Below are positions 32,818 through 41,846 of a stretch of 48,067 nucleotides of DNA, piece by piece. Location of the stretch: NCBI GenBank assembly GCA_009602735.1, contig WELA01003692.1:58624-106690 (forward strand), written 5' to 3'. How positions within the stretch are numbered: the stretch's first letter is position 1; every line of letters begins with the position of its first letter. The notes under the pieces are model-generated. The model saw only the letters and a list, made by a program, of their open reading frames with translations, was not told where the DNA came from and made no database searches. Origin of the DNA: Mesotaenium endlicherianum. Lineage: Eukaryota > Streptophyta > Zygnematophyceae > Zygnematales > Mesotaeniaceae. The position numbers and the translations under genes are program-made.

Positions 32818-32950
32818 ACATGTGGAGCAAACTAGTCAACAGTTTCAAGTCAGATGCCCCACATGTGAAGAGGACTAGTCAAAGGCGCCAAGTCAGGTGC
32901 TACACATGTAAGGTAGACTAGGCAAGGTCGTAGGTGGTGTGACCTTATTG
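32818..32950 (-). repeat. 43-bp tandem repeats in element D 3' non-coding region
   Basis: ACATGTG (or ACATGTA) occurs at 32818, 32861 and 32904, exactly 43 bp apart. Each is followed by a conserved GACTAGTCAA or related phrase and an AAGTCAG(G/A)TGC phrase. The array lies between the pol stop and the polypurine tract. Confidence 0.88.
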
Positions 32951-33533
32951 GCTAGCCTACTCCTTAATGATAAAGAAAATGTACAAGTTGGCTTAGAGTC
33001 TGCCACGAACTCAAAAATTCATAGCGGCCACAGAACTGCTCCAAATCTGAAAATTCGAGTGCCAGACGGACCGCGTCGGAGAACTCTACCGGGTCACCAA
33101 ATTTGAGAGCATTCTCATTTCTGGAGTGTCGTTGAGAGCTGAGAGAGTAGGCACTCCTCCAAATCTGTGCAGAAACTTCTGAAAATCATAAGTCCTTCTA
33201 TACTTCTCCAAATTCTGCAAACTAAGTCTCAAACTGGGCGCTGTAAGATGTTCTACCAGAGTCTTGAGTTTCAGAGCATTCCAAGTTCAGGGGAGGGCAC
33301 AATGTCAGAAGGCATATTCTGCCCTAACAATGCCAGCAGCCTGACCCCCTTCTACTTAGAGCATCATATCTCTCTCACCAGTGCTCCAAATTGAGCAAAC
33401 TTGGACTCTAAATGACCGGCTACTCATGGACTACAGCCAGGTAAATTTTCAGAATTTATTATGCAGAGACCTATTACCAGTAGCAGTTTTAGTTTTCTGT
33501 CCAGAAACTGCGAGAAGAGAAGAGTGTCTAATG

Positions 33534-36500
33534 TCAATTTTTCCTCTTTCTTGTTCTTGCAGGCTGCCTCCAAGGGGTCTTCTGCTGCTTCTTGATGGTG
33601 GCAGGCTGCCTCCCTGAAGTCTTCGGGCTTCTAGTAGAGAGACTTGGGGCTGGTCCAAGATGGGGGTTGGCGGCATGGAAGCGCTTCAACTTTCTCTGAA
33701 CTTTGTCAAGGTAGTGCGCCGCCACCCAACTATTCTCCGAATCTGGATATCCTTTCCACTTGATCAAGTATTGCTGCTGTCTCCTGAAATTTCTCATAGC
33801 CACTATGTCTTCCACTTCGTACTCCAAATGATCATCCACTATTGTTGGGGCTGGTGGGGTTGTCACACGTCCTGGGAACTTGTTGTCGGGTTGCACATAT
33901 GGCTTGAAGAGGGAAGCGTGGAATACGGGGTCGATGTGCATAGTCTGGGGAAGTTCTAGCTTGAAAGCAACGGGGTTGACTTGCTGGATAATCTTGAAGG
34001 GTCCCAAATACTTGGGAGAGAACTTGCTGCCGGCAGGCCTGTTGTTCAGGGAAATGTTCTTGGATGATAGTAACACGTTGTCACCCACTCTGTACGTAAT
34101 TTCTCTTCTGGATCTGTTCGCCACTCTTGCTTGAGCATCTTGCGCGTGTTGTAGAGCTTTCTTCGCTGCTGTAAGGGCTGCTTCTAATGTCTCCATAAAA
34201 TCTGTGGCTGCAGGTACTTCATCATGGCCAGCCGTGAAGCTCAGTGGCGTGGTCGGATGGAAGCCATAGTTGAGGAAGAATGGGGACTCTTGGGTAGAGG
34301 CCTGCGTAGTGTTGTTGTAGGCAAACTCGAGGGGGGTCAAGTACATGTCCCAGTCTTGCTCGAGGGTAGACACGTAGGCCTTTAGAGAGGTCTTTAGGGT
34401 ACGATTCATACGCTCGGTTTGCCCATCTGATTGTGGGTGGTAGGCAGTAGACATATCCAGCGATGTACCCAAGTTCTTGAAGAGATTTTTCCAGAAATGG
34501 CTTGTGAATCTTGGATCTCTATCTGACACAATTCTTGATGGTAGTCCATGGAGTCGGAAGATGTTGTCAAAGATGAGTCTTGCAAGTTGTGGTGCTGTAG
34601 CCTTAGTCGTCGTGGGAATAAAATGAGCCATCTTGGTAAGTCTGTCCACCACCGTGAGTATTGCATTATGGCCTCGAGGTGTCACGGGCAAGTCCACGAT
34701 AAGGTCCATTGAGATGTCCGTCCATTGTCTTTCGGGGATTGGTAGTGGTTGGAGGAGTCCTCCCGCCTTTTGCGATGATGGCTTGATTCTTTGGCATGTG
34801 TCACAGCTCCTGCAGTACTCCTTGACTTGCTTAGACATGCCTGGCCAACAATAAGTCCTAGCTAGAACGCCCGTGGTCCTTAGGATTCCAAAGTGTCCTC
34901 CAAGAGGGTTGTCGTGTGCTTCTCGTAGAAGCAAGAGCCGGAGGTCTATGTCATTAGGAACACATCTCTGGCCCGTATCTTGCCTCACCCAATAATTGCC
35001 TTCTTGCTTCTTGCATGGGTCCAAGGCTGCTTCTCCGTTCTTGTAGTAAGGGTCTCTTTCATAGGCGGCTGAAAATCGAGCTTCCAGATCTGTCTTCAGG
35101 GATACCATCACTGCATTTAATTGCAGTCTTGAGAGGGGGTCAGCCGGGTTTGTCTTGCCGGGCTGGTACTGAATCGTGATGTTGTATTGTTGCAAGTATC
35201 CGCTCCATCTTGCTTGTCTCCTTGAGAGATACGGCTGCGTTTGGAGGTGCTTTAACGCCTCGTGGTCCGTGGTGACCAGTACTTTGCGTCCTTCAACGTA
35301 GCAGCGCCAAACCTTCAAGGCATGTACAATCGCCAATGCCTCTCGCTCCGTGGTTGTATAATTTTGCTCGGCTGGATTTAGCTTCCTTGACTCGTAGGCG
35401 ATGGGCTGCAGTCCCTTGCCTTGGTCTTGAAGCAGGATTGCTCCTATTGCATAGGAAGATGCATCGGTGATGACGTGGAAGGGCCAATCTGGGTTTGGAC
35501 TTGGGAGTGTGAGCACCGGGGATGTGGTCAATCTTCGCTTTAACTCTTGAAATGCCTCTTCCTCTTTCTCGGTCCATGTATATAGCCTGTCCTTCTTGAG
35601 TAGATCTGTCAGGGGGGCTGCTATGTGCGAGAAGCCTTGGATGAATTTTCTGTACCAATTGGCAAATCCCAAGAATGACTGGAGTTCTTTCTTGGTCGTG
35701 GGGGTTGGCCATTCCTCCACCACCGTGGTCTTCTTGGGGTCTATCTTGATGCCATCAGCAGTCACGTGGAGACCTAGGAACTCCACTTCTTGTTTGGCAA
35801 ACTCGCATTTTGACTCCTTCGCAAACAGCTTGTTTTGCTTCAATACTTCAAGGACTTCTTTCAAGTGTCTCGCATGCTCTTCAAGGGTCTTGCTGTAGAT
35901 AAGGATGTCATCGATGAATACCACCACAAATCTGTCCAACATGGGCTGAAATATGGTGTTCATCATAGTCATGAAAGTTGCTGGCGCGTTGGTGAGTCCA
36001 AATGGCAGGACCATGAACTCAAAATGTCCATATCTTGTCCTGAATGCCGTCTTCTCTATGTCCGGTTCTGCGATGCGAATCTGGTGGTAGCCGCTCCGTA
36101 AGTCAATCTTCGTGAAGTACTTGGCTCCAACCAGCCGGTCCATGAGCTCATCCATGCGCGGCAGCGGGTATCGATTCTTGATGGTGATCTTGTTGAGGGC
36201 GCGATAGTCCACACACATCCTCAAGGTACCATCTTTCTTCTTGACAAATAGCACCGGGGCTCCAAATGGCGACTTGCTAGGTCGAATGAAGCCATGCTCC
36301 AGTAGCTCCTTGATTTGCTTCTTGACTTCGTCTAGCTCCGTGTATGACATTTTGAACGTAGGCCGAGAGATGGGCTTGCTTCCGGGCTCCAACTCTATCT
36401 TGTGGTCTACGAATCTTTTGGGGGGTAGGCCCTTGGGCAATTCCGGGGAGAACACTTCTTTGTAGTCCTCTAAGACTTCTTGTATCTCCTTGGGAACGGG

Positions 36501-37199
36501 GCTGCCTTCTTGACTCTCGATGTCTTTCTTGATGTCTTTTGGCGTGATCAAGGCCAAAAGAAGCTCGTGTCCCTTCCTCACAAGTCTCTTGAGTTGGAGG
36601 GCGGACAATAGTATCTCGTGTGCCGGCTTCTGGATGTCTTGGGTCTGGATATTCTGGATTGCGCGCAAAATACAGATTCTTGAAGTGATGTCATTCTTGA
36701 TCTTGATAGTACCGGTCCTCCAATCAACTTGGGGGTTGTGCTTGGTCAACCAAGGCGTCCCTAGGATGACGTCGTACTTGCCCAATTGCATGGGGGAGAA
36801 CACTACTCTATCCTTGAAGGACTTGATAGAGAGTGCCAAGGGGTACGTCTTCTTGGAAGGGGTAGTATAGGAGAATCCATCGGGCATCATAATCTCCTCG
36901 TCGTGGTCAAGAGTTCGCATAGTAATACCGTGCTTGGTGGCAAAATCTGCAGCAATGAAGTTGCCTTGAGCTCCGCTATCCACCAAGATGTGGACCTTCT
37001 CTCCTCCAAGGTAACCTCTCAAACTCATTGGGGCTGGAACGTCGTCTTCAACGGGGGTCTCCACCTCACTTGGCGTGTTGCCTTCTCGTGAAGTGGGTCT
37101 TGGGGTGGTAGGCTCCTGGCCTACCGGCGCTGTCCGTTTTTTGACAACTTTTTGGGGCATGAAAGTGCACGATGGCCCTTTTCCTTGCAATAAAAGCAT
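33534..37199 (-). CDS. pol: Pol polyprotein of element D
   Basis: It has 1,221 codons without a break. Protease DSG is at 74-76. Reverse transcriptase spans about 270-480 (D366 in [15 protein letters not shown] at 428-431). RNase H has D579 (TDASS), the TEREAL motif (618-620) and D645. The integrase zinc finger uses H762, H769, C799 and C802; the catalytic core has D832, D893 and E929 in [15 protein letters not shown] is near 1066. A C-terminal chromodomain lies at about 1126-1176 ([22 protein letters not shown]), followed by a basic tail. The chromodomain is expected to steer integration to modified chromatin. The first codons overlap gag; translation is expected to enter by -1 frameshift at 37142-37136, so the listed start is only the first methionine of the frame. 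Confidence 0.96.
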   Translation of the reverse strand: MLLLQGKGPSCTFMPQKVVKKRTAPVGQEPTTPRPTSREGNTPSEVETPVEDDVPAPMSLRGYLGGEKVHILVDSGAQGNFIAADFATKHGITMRTLDHDEEIMMPDGFSYTTPSKKTYPLALSIKSFKDRVVFSPMQLGKYDVILGTPWLTKHNPQVDWRTGTIKIKNDITSRICILRAIQNIQTQDIQKPAHEILLSALQLKRLVRKGHELLLALITPKDIKKDIESQEGSPVPKEIQEVLEDYKEVFSPELPKGLPPKRFVDHKIELEPGSKPISRPTFKMSYTELDEVKKQIKELLEHGFIRPSKSPFGAPVLFVKKKDGTLRMCVDYRALNKITIKNRYPLPRMDELMDRLVGAKYFTKIDLRSGYHQIRIAEPDIEKTAFRTRYGHFEFMVLPFGLTNAPATFMTMMNTIFQPMLDRFVVVFIDDILIYSKTLEEHARHLKEVLEVLKQNKLFAKESKCEFAKQEVEFLGLHVTADGIKIDPKKTTVVEEWPTPTTKKELQSFLGFANWYRKFIQGFSHIAAPLTDLLKKDRLYTWTEKEEEAFQELKRRLTTSPVLTLPSPNPDWPFHVITDASSYAIGAILLQDQGKGLQPIAYESRKLNPAEQNYTTTEREALAIVHALKVWRCYVEGRKVLVTTDHEALKHLQTQPYLSRRQARWSGYLQQYNITIQYQPGKTNPADPLSRLQLNAVMVSLKTDLEARFSAAYERDPYYKNGEAALDPCKKQEGNYWVRQDTGQRCVPNDIDLRLLLLREAHDNPLGGHFGILRTTGVLARTYCWPGMSKQVKEYCRSCDTCQRIKPSSQKAGGLLQPLPIPERQWTDISMDLIVDLPVTPRGHNAILTVVDRLTKMAHFIPTTTKATAPQLARLIFDNIFRLHGLPSRIVSDRDPRFTSHFWKNLFKNLGTSLDMSTAYHPQSDGQTERMNRTLKTSLKAYVSTLEQDWDMYLTPLEFAYNNTTQASTQESPFFLNYGFHPTTPLSFTAGHDEVPAATDFMETLEAALTAAKKALQHAQDAQARVANRSRREITYRVGDNVLLSSKNISLNNRPAGSKFSPKYLGPFKIIQQVNPVAFKLELPQTMHIDPVFHASLFKPYVQPDNKFPGRVTTPPAPTIVDDHLEYEVEDIVAMRNFRRQQQYLIKWKGYPDSENSWVAAHYLDKVQRKLKRFHAANPHLGPAPSLSTRSPKTSGRQPATIKKQQKTPWRQPARTRKRKN
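37107..37142 (-). promoter_or_regulatory. -1 ribosomal frameshift site of element D
   Basis: On the sense strand A AAA AAC (37142-37136) sits in gag phase (codons for Ser-Lys-Asn). A 10-nt spacer is followed by a 7-bp stem GGTAGGC/GCCTACC with loop CAGGA (37125-37107). The gag stop TAG is inside the stem. Slipping back one base continues into the pol frame (Lys-Arg-Thr-Ala-Pro). Confidence 0.86.
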
Positions 37200-38401
37200 A
37201 GTCCAGCCGTCATGAGAGCTTCTTTTTCAGCCGGGGAGAGTCTTGCTTTCACTCCTTGCTGGTTTCTTGCATCATAAGTGTCATTGGAGGGTCTTCCACT
37301 CTTCCGGGCAGCCGCGGGGTCCCTTTTAATAACTCCGATTTCCATGGGTGTGGGTCCAGATTCGGATGTGGAAGGGGCTGCGTACACCCGCGTCGTCGGT
37401 ACCCGTGAAGATGAAGGCACGGAGTGCTTGAAATCCAAGGTATCCACCTTTTGGGCCACTTCAATGATCTTTGAGAAGTCCGTCAAGTCGCGTAACTCCA
37501 CTTCCTTTGCCACCTTGGGTTTGAGGCCAAAGATGTAGCGGTCAATCTTCTCCTCGAGAGACATGTTGGGGATCTCAAGAGTGAGGGCGTGAAATCTGGA
37601 TGTATACTCTTGAACGGACGTCGTTTGCTTGAGATGGTGGAGCTTTCCTCGGGCAATCTTCTCCGCATTGATGGGCATGAATTGCTTCTTGAGGGCCTCA
37701 CGAAAATCTGCCCATCTTGCATATGATGGTGGGGGCTCTTGGCCGAGCATGGGGTGCGCCATAGCTTGATATATAGCCGCTTGATAGTTACGCCACCATG
37801 ATGTTGCTGCTCCTCTAAGTAAGGTAACGGCAAAGGGAACGTAGTCCTCCTCGGGTACTTCAAGGAATGCGAGGTACGTCTCCACTTGGTAGAGCCATAA
37901 ATTCAGGTTGGCACCTTTCCCGGGGTTGAAAGTGTCGGGTTTGCCGGGCTTGATGAGTTTCCTTGCTCTCGTTGGCTCTTGTGGAGGCGCTTGAGCCGGG
38001 GCTGGATTTTGAGCATTGCTCGCAATAGGGGCAACCATGGCAGCCATAGCTTCTCTTGACGCTTGCACGGTTGCTTCATAGGTGGCCAAGCCCACTTGGT
38101 TGTGGACGGTCATTAGGAAGGCTGCCCACTCATTTGCGGGAACTCCTTGTGGTGGGGTCAACTTTGCTATAGCGGCTGCCACGGGATTTGACGGTGCTCC
38201 TCCTTGTGGTGCTTCTTGTTGTTGGAGATTTCCTTGAGTAGGCTCTCCCATCGACGCTGGAGGAGGGTGTGCTCCTCCTTGTGGTGCTTCTTGTTGTTGC
38301 AGATTTTCTTGAGTGGGCTCTCCCATCGGCGCTGGAGGAGGGTGTCTTGGAGAGGAAGGGCTTCCTTCGAAAGCTTGCTGTTGGTCTTGAGGATCGGCCA
38401 T
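37121..38401 (-). CDS. gag: Gag of element D
   Basis: An intact frame of 426 aa. The N-terminus is Pro/Gln-rich with a duplicated 25-residue unit (about 20-44 and 45-69, PPPA-MGEPTQ...[10 protein letters not shown]). A capsid/retrotransposon gag domain follows (about 140-300, including [15 protein letters not shown] and [19 protein letters not shown]). A CCHC zinc knuckle is at 402-415 ([14 protein letters not shown]), and the tail ends just after the slippery site. The start codon is 18 bases beyond the PBS. It forms the particle and binds element RNA; pol is made as a frameshift extension. Confidence 0.95.
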   Translation of the reverse strand: MADPQDQQQAFEGSPSSPRHPPPAPMGEPTQENLQQQEAPQGGAHPPPASMGEPTQGNLQQQEAPQGGAPSNPVAAAIAKLTPPQGVPANEWAAFLMTVHNQVGLATYEATVQASREAMAAMVAPIASNAQNPAPAQAPPQEPTRARKLIKPGKPDTFNPGKGANLNLWLYQVETYLAFLEVPEEDYVPFAVTLLRGAATSWWRNYQAAIYQAMAHPMLGQEPPPSYARWADFREALKKQFMPINAEKIARGKLHHLKQTTSVQEYTSRFHALTLEIPNMSLEEKIDRYIFGLKPKVAKEVELRDLTDFSKIIEVAQKVDTLDFKHSVPSSSRVPTTRVYAAPSTSESGPTPMEIGVIKRDPAAARKSGRPSNDTYDARNQQGVKARLSPAEKEALMTAGLCFYCKEKGHRALSCPKKLSKNGQRR

Positions 38402-38418
38402 CTTCTTGTGCTACCAAA

Positions 38419-38437
38419 GTGCCTAGCTCCGATACCA
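38419..38437 (-). promoter_or_regulatory. Primer binding site of element D
   Basis: The sense sequence TGGTATCGGAGCTAGGCAC lies one base after the LTR, identical to those of A and B. Confidence 0.85.
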
Positions 38438-38438
38438 C

Positions 38439-38941
38439 TGTAGTGAAACAGATAGATAAAGTACTTAGTAAAACAGAATACTTTATCTATTCAAGACAAG
38501 GATCTTTGAACACAAGTGGTAGCTTCTTGAAAGAGAGATGGCTTCTTGAAAGTTAATATATTTCTGGATTTTGGCAAGTACAAGAGTGATTCTGGAATGT
38601 CTTTCTATGTTCTAGCTCTTGTTTATATACTTGCTACATAAGTAATTTCTAGGAAGGTGTATGTTGATGTGTTGGCACCCAACACATCCCAAAACTTGCC
38701 ACCTCTTTCTAGAATAATGTACACATGTCCTTTTGACCTAAAAATGGCACATCTGACTTTTGCCACATGGAGTTCTTCTAGGTCTTTCCTCTAACTTCGA
38801 AAATGCCTTGGAAGGTTCAAAGGACATGAACCAAGTTACTAGAGTACCTATTCACACTTGACTCCACACAATACTACTCCAAATATATTTGAAAACATTA
38901 AAATATATGCGAACAAATATATAATAACTCAAATCACTACA
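38439..38941 (-). repeat. 5' LTR of element D
   Basis: This 503-bp LTR contains a TATA box (sense TATATAAA, 38629-38622) that would drive the element transcript. Confidence 0.96.
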
Positions 38942-39221
38942 GAAGCTAAGTATACTGACTAATATCAAGCGAGCTTACTATATGTCAACCTACTGATATT
39001 ACATCCTATATATAGCTGATATATAAATCTCAGCAAACTACACTGTGATACAAAAGTCATCCTGCTGACCTTTTTGACAAAGTAAGTAAACTTGTATTAC
39101 ATCGACATACATTCATTTAAATGAACTCGCGCATGTGAGTATATTGACATAATACTTATTTGGTGTTGTATTTATACATGCAATTAATTTAATAAATAAT
39201 GAATTGATTCATTACACCTGT

Positions 39222-40230
39222 GGCCTTGGAAACTCCTTCTCGTTCGCACTTTTTCTTCTCCTCTCCTTTTTGCTCCTGCGCTCCTTTTTGCTTCTTGACA
39301 AAAGGTGAGGGCAAGAATGAGGCAGGTTCGTGGAAGGCTCGTGCCTTTCCCAGGCACCACGCATGCCATCCTCTCTTGAGGATGCCAACGCTTAGTCACA
39401 GCGTTTGATTTGCATGCCGTCCTTGCTCAAGATCTAGCTTAGTAATCGTCACTTAGCATGCATGCACGCCTTGTGACTGTCACGCGTGTCTGCTCGGCTT
39501 CTCATTCAGCGGTCACGACTATGTGGCCTGTGGCTCGTGACGCTCGAGGTGGATGCCTAAGTTGTGGTTGTCATCCAAGGGTCCTAGCCGAGGTGGCACA
39601 CAGCCTCTTACAGCTTCTCTGGCGTGGCATTGCCAGGTTGGCTACCCAGTCAATGTTGCCTTATTGGCATCTGCTGGCATGGACCATCGTTGGTCCCAAG
39701 CAATTAGCTTTTTAGCTAACCTGGTTGTCAAAATCCCTCATGGCTGAGTGTCAATTTAACCTATTACAATCACTCCTTTTAGTGACTTACTTTGACTTAT
39801 GCCGCTGACTGCAATGAAAACAGTCTTTTGGTCAGTGAGTCAAAGCTGACCTTCCGTACCTGGGCGGCCGCTACTTGTGCTACACGTGTGGCGCCGTCAG
39901 ATGGATAGTAGTCTGCAATAATATGCTCTAATGGGATAGCACTCTTAGGGTCCGGTCCCATTAGCTTTTGGCGGCAGCCAAAAATGTCGTTCTCAATTTT
40001 GGCTACAATGTCTCGTGTCAAAGCGTTCTTTAATACGCCAACGATGGAAACGGCAACTGAAATGGAGCGTGTGTAGGTTGCAATGACTAGCTGGCGGTTA
40101 ATTAACGACAAGTTTGGCAAGTTAGGTCCTTTATGCCGAGGCCGTTGGGGTCGTTTAACGACCTCGGCAATCAAAACGCAAATTTGCTTGTCAGGTCGTC
40201 AATACTCGGGGAAAGTCCGATGATACATCG
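39222..40230. other. No supported gene
   Basis: A reverse-strand frame of 125 codons (39797-40174) has no recognisable domain. It ends about 25 bp before a TTACAATCACTCC phrase that resembles the LTR-end and polypurine junction of the C family, so this may be the tail of an older retroelement. That is weak. The rest is mixed sequence without repeats I can name. Confidence 0.35.
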
Positions 40231-40239
40231 TACCTTCTT

Positions 40240-41196
40240 GGGGTAATGACCAAACTAGCACTCCAACTTTCGTTTATTCTACGAATAGCACTTCCAAGTT
40301 TTGTTATTACAAAACTAGCACTCGCGCATGTAAGGCGAGTCCACGTAGGTTTTACACGATCAAATGACGTGCCACACGAATTCGCACGCGACCCTACCTG
40401 ACACACCACTTCTCTCTTTAGTTTCCAAAACTGACCACCACCACTTTTCTAACTGACCCAACTTCACGAACCAAACTACCCAAGGACGCCCAAAAATTGG
40501 TCCACAGATATTTTCGTGACCTATGTCTTGCGCCTTTATTTTCTAACCCTATATTTTCTTGAGAGACTATGTTCATCGCATTCTCTGCTATTTCAGGTAG
40601 GAACGTAACCACAAGTAGCTAATTGTAGCGCTGAGTCAAGTGGTTAGTTACTATGGCACATTGCCATTGAGGTTGCCTGTGGCTATCCTTTCCTATTTGT
40701 AAGCATGTTGCACCTATTTTAACTGCGCATCCGTGGGAACATTCCTCACGTACTACAATTAACCGCCACGTTTTACCTACATTTAACCACCATAAGAAGT
40801 ACCTAGTTTACCCGCCGAGGTTTAGACCCAGCTACGGAGTTCTAAAAGTCGTCTTCGGTTTGGAGGCGCGGCAAAGCTGTCAATGCCTTCAAAGAGTTTT
40901 GGAGAGTAAAATGAAGGTAGCGACAATGTGTCCACCCGAAATTTGGCGTCCTTGGGCAGTTTGGATCGCGAAGGTGGGTAAGTCACAAAAGTGGTGGTGG
41001 AAGATTTTGGAAACGAAAGAGAGAAATGGTGTGTCAGGAAGGGTCGCTTGCGAATTCGTGTGGCACGGTCATTTAATCAAGTAAGGCCTACGTGGCCTGA
41101 CCTTACATGCGCGAGTGCTGGTTTTGAAATAACAAAACTTGGAGTGCTAGATTTTGAAATAAAAGAAAGTTTGAGTGCTACTTTGGTAATTTGCCC
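40240..41196. mobile_element. Non-autonomous Mutator-like element with long TIRs
   Basis: It is 957 bp long. The left arm (about 40240-40503) and right arm (about 40935-41196) are inverted copies of about 265 bp, sharing for example GAATTCGTGTGGCACG, CTTACATGCGCGAGTGCT and AATAACAAAACTTGG. Outer ends are GGGGTAATGACC and, on the other strand, GGGCAAATTACC. A 9-bp direct repeat TACCTTCTT lies immediately outside both ends (40231-40239 and 41197-41205). Long TIRs starting with GGG and a 9-bp TSD are hallmarks of the Mutator superfamily. The 430-bp centre has no transposase, so it depends on another copy. Confidence 0.85.
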
Positions 41197-41205
41197 TACC
41201 TTCTT

Positions 41206-41846
41206 TGCTCAAGCCCCATACAATGACATAAAACATCCTGACATTCTTATTGATTACGGTCATGTTCTTGTCACGCTTTTTACGACATTTTTTACAGAAT
41301 ACTGACAGAGGATGACCGAAGCCGTCGATGCAAGTGGTACTGCCGCACGTCGTTCTACGCTAATGAATGGTGCCAGAACGATTACAAGAACCACAAGCGG
41401 TGCTATTGCGCTCCTCGAGCCGCTTGCAGCTACCTCCCCATAGCGTGTGGTTTCGCGGCACAACGACTTCGGCGTAATTAAACGACTTCGACCTGCAAGG
41501 AAAAAGCTAATGGGACCGCAGTCACCGTACCCTTAGAGTAAGATTTTCCCAAGCCCTAACCTGCCATCAAAATTCAAATGTCTAGAGTCCCCGAGTCCCC
41601 TGCAGCCTGGCCAGTTGGCACAAACACCAGCGCCAAAGAAAGCTCTCCCGCACCAGCGCCGATACCAGCAGCGGCACTGCCGCGGCGGCACCACCAACAC
41701 GTGCACCAGCAGCGGTTCGGCAGCGACTTCAGCAGACTTTAGGGTCAATTACAATTCATTGGCATGCTTTGGCATCAATTAGCGTGACTCGGATTTACGA
41801 CAGCGCCGCCATATGGTCGGCCTCATGCCAGCCTGCCGCAAGTCGT
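41206..41846. other. No supported gene
   Basis: There are no domain-bearing frames. The phrase AAAAGCTAATGGGACCG (near 41505) also occurs inverted near 39955, outside the Mutator-like element. This hints that the two flanks are themselves related. Confidence 0.35.

Larger units (their letters stand above)
32263..38941 (-). mobile_element. Element D: young, intact Ty3/gypsy chromovirus
   Basis: It is 6,679 bp with two 503-bp LTRs (32263-32765 and 38439-38941) and TSD GAAGC (32258-32262 and 38942-38946). I count seven differing positions between the LTRs, four of them adjacent (CCCC against GGAA). Gag and pol are both open and complete, and the PBS, polypurine tract and frameshift signal are present. 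It belongs to the same family as A and B but is inserted on the opposite strand, in the remains of solo LTR E. It could be mobile or recently so. Confidence 0.97.
15419..39216 (-). mobile_element. Element E: solo LTR split by elements B and D
   Basis: Pieces at 15419-15548, 31471-32262 and 38947-39216 together make about 1.19 kb. The left end TGAAATGAATC and right end GATTCATTACA are those of the element C LTR, and the outer flanks carry a 5-bp TSD, CCTGT at 15414-15418 and 39217-39221. The middle piece shares the block CCGCCTACCC(A/G)GGAGTTAACCAC with the C LTR. Elsewhere it is much diverged and longer, so it belongs to a related family. No internal region is left, as expected after LTR-LTR recombination. 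Confidence 0.8.

Noticed and set aside
35293-35712. 139-codon frame inside D pol (also at 18774-19193 in B)
   Set aside because: It is a shadow in another frame of the RNase H region. It recurs only because pol recurs.
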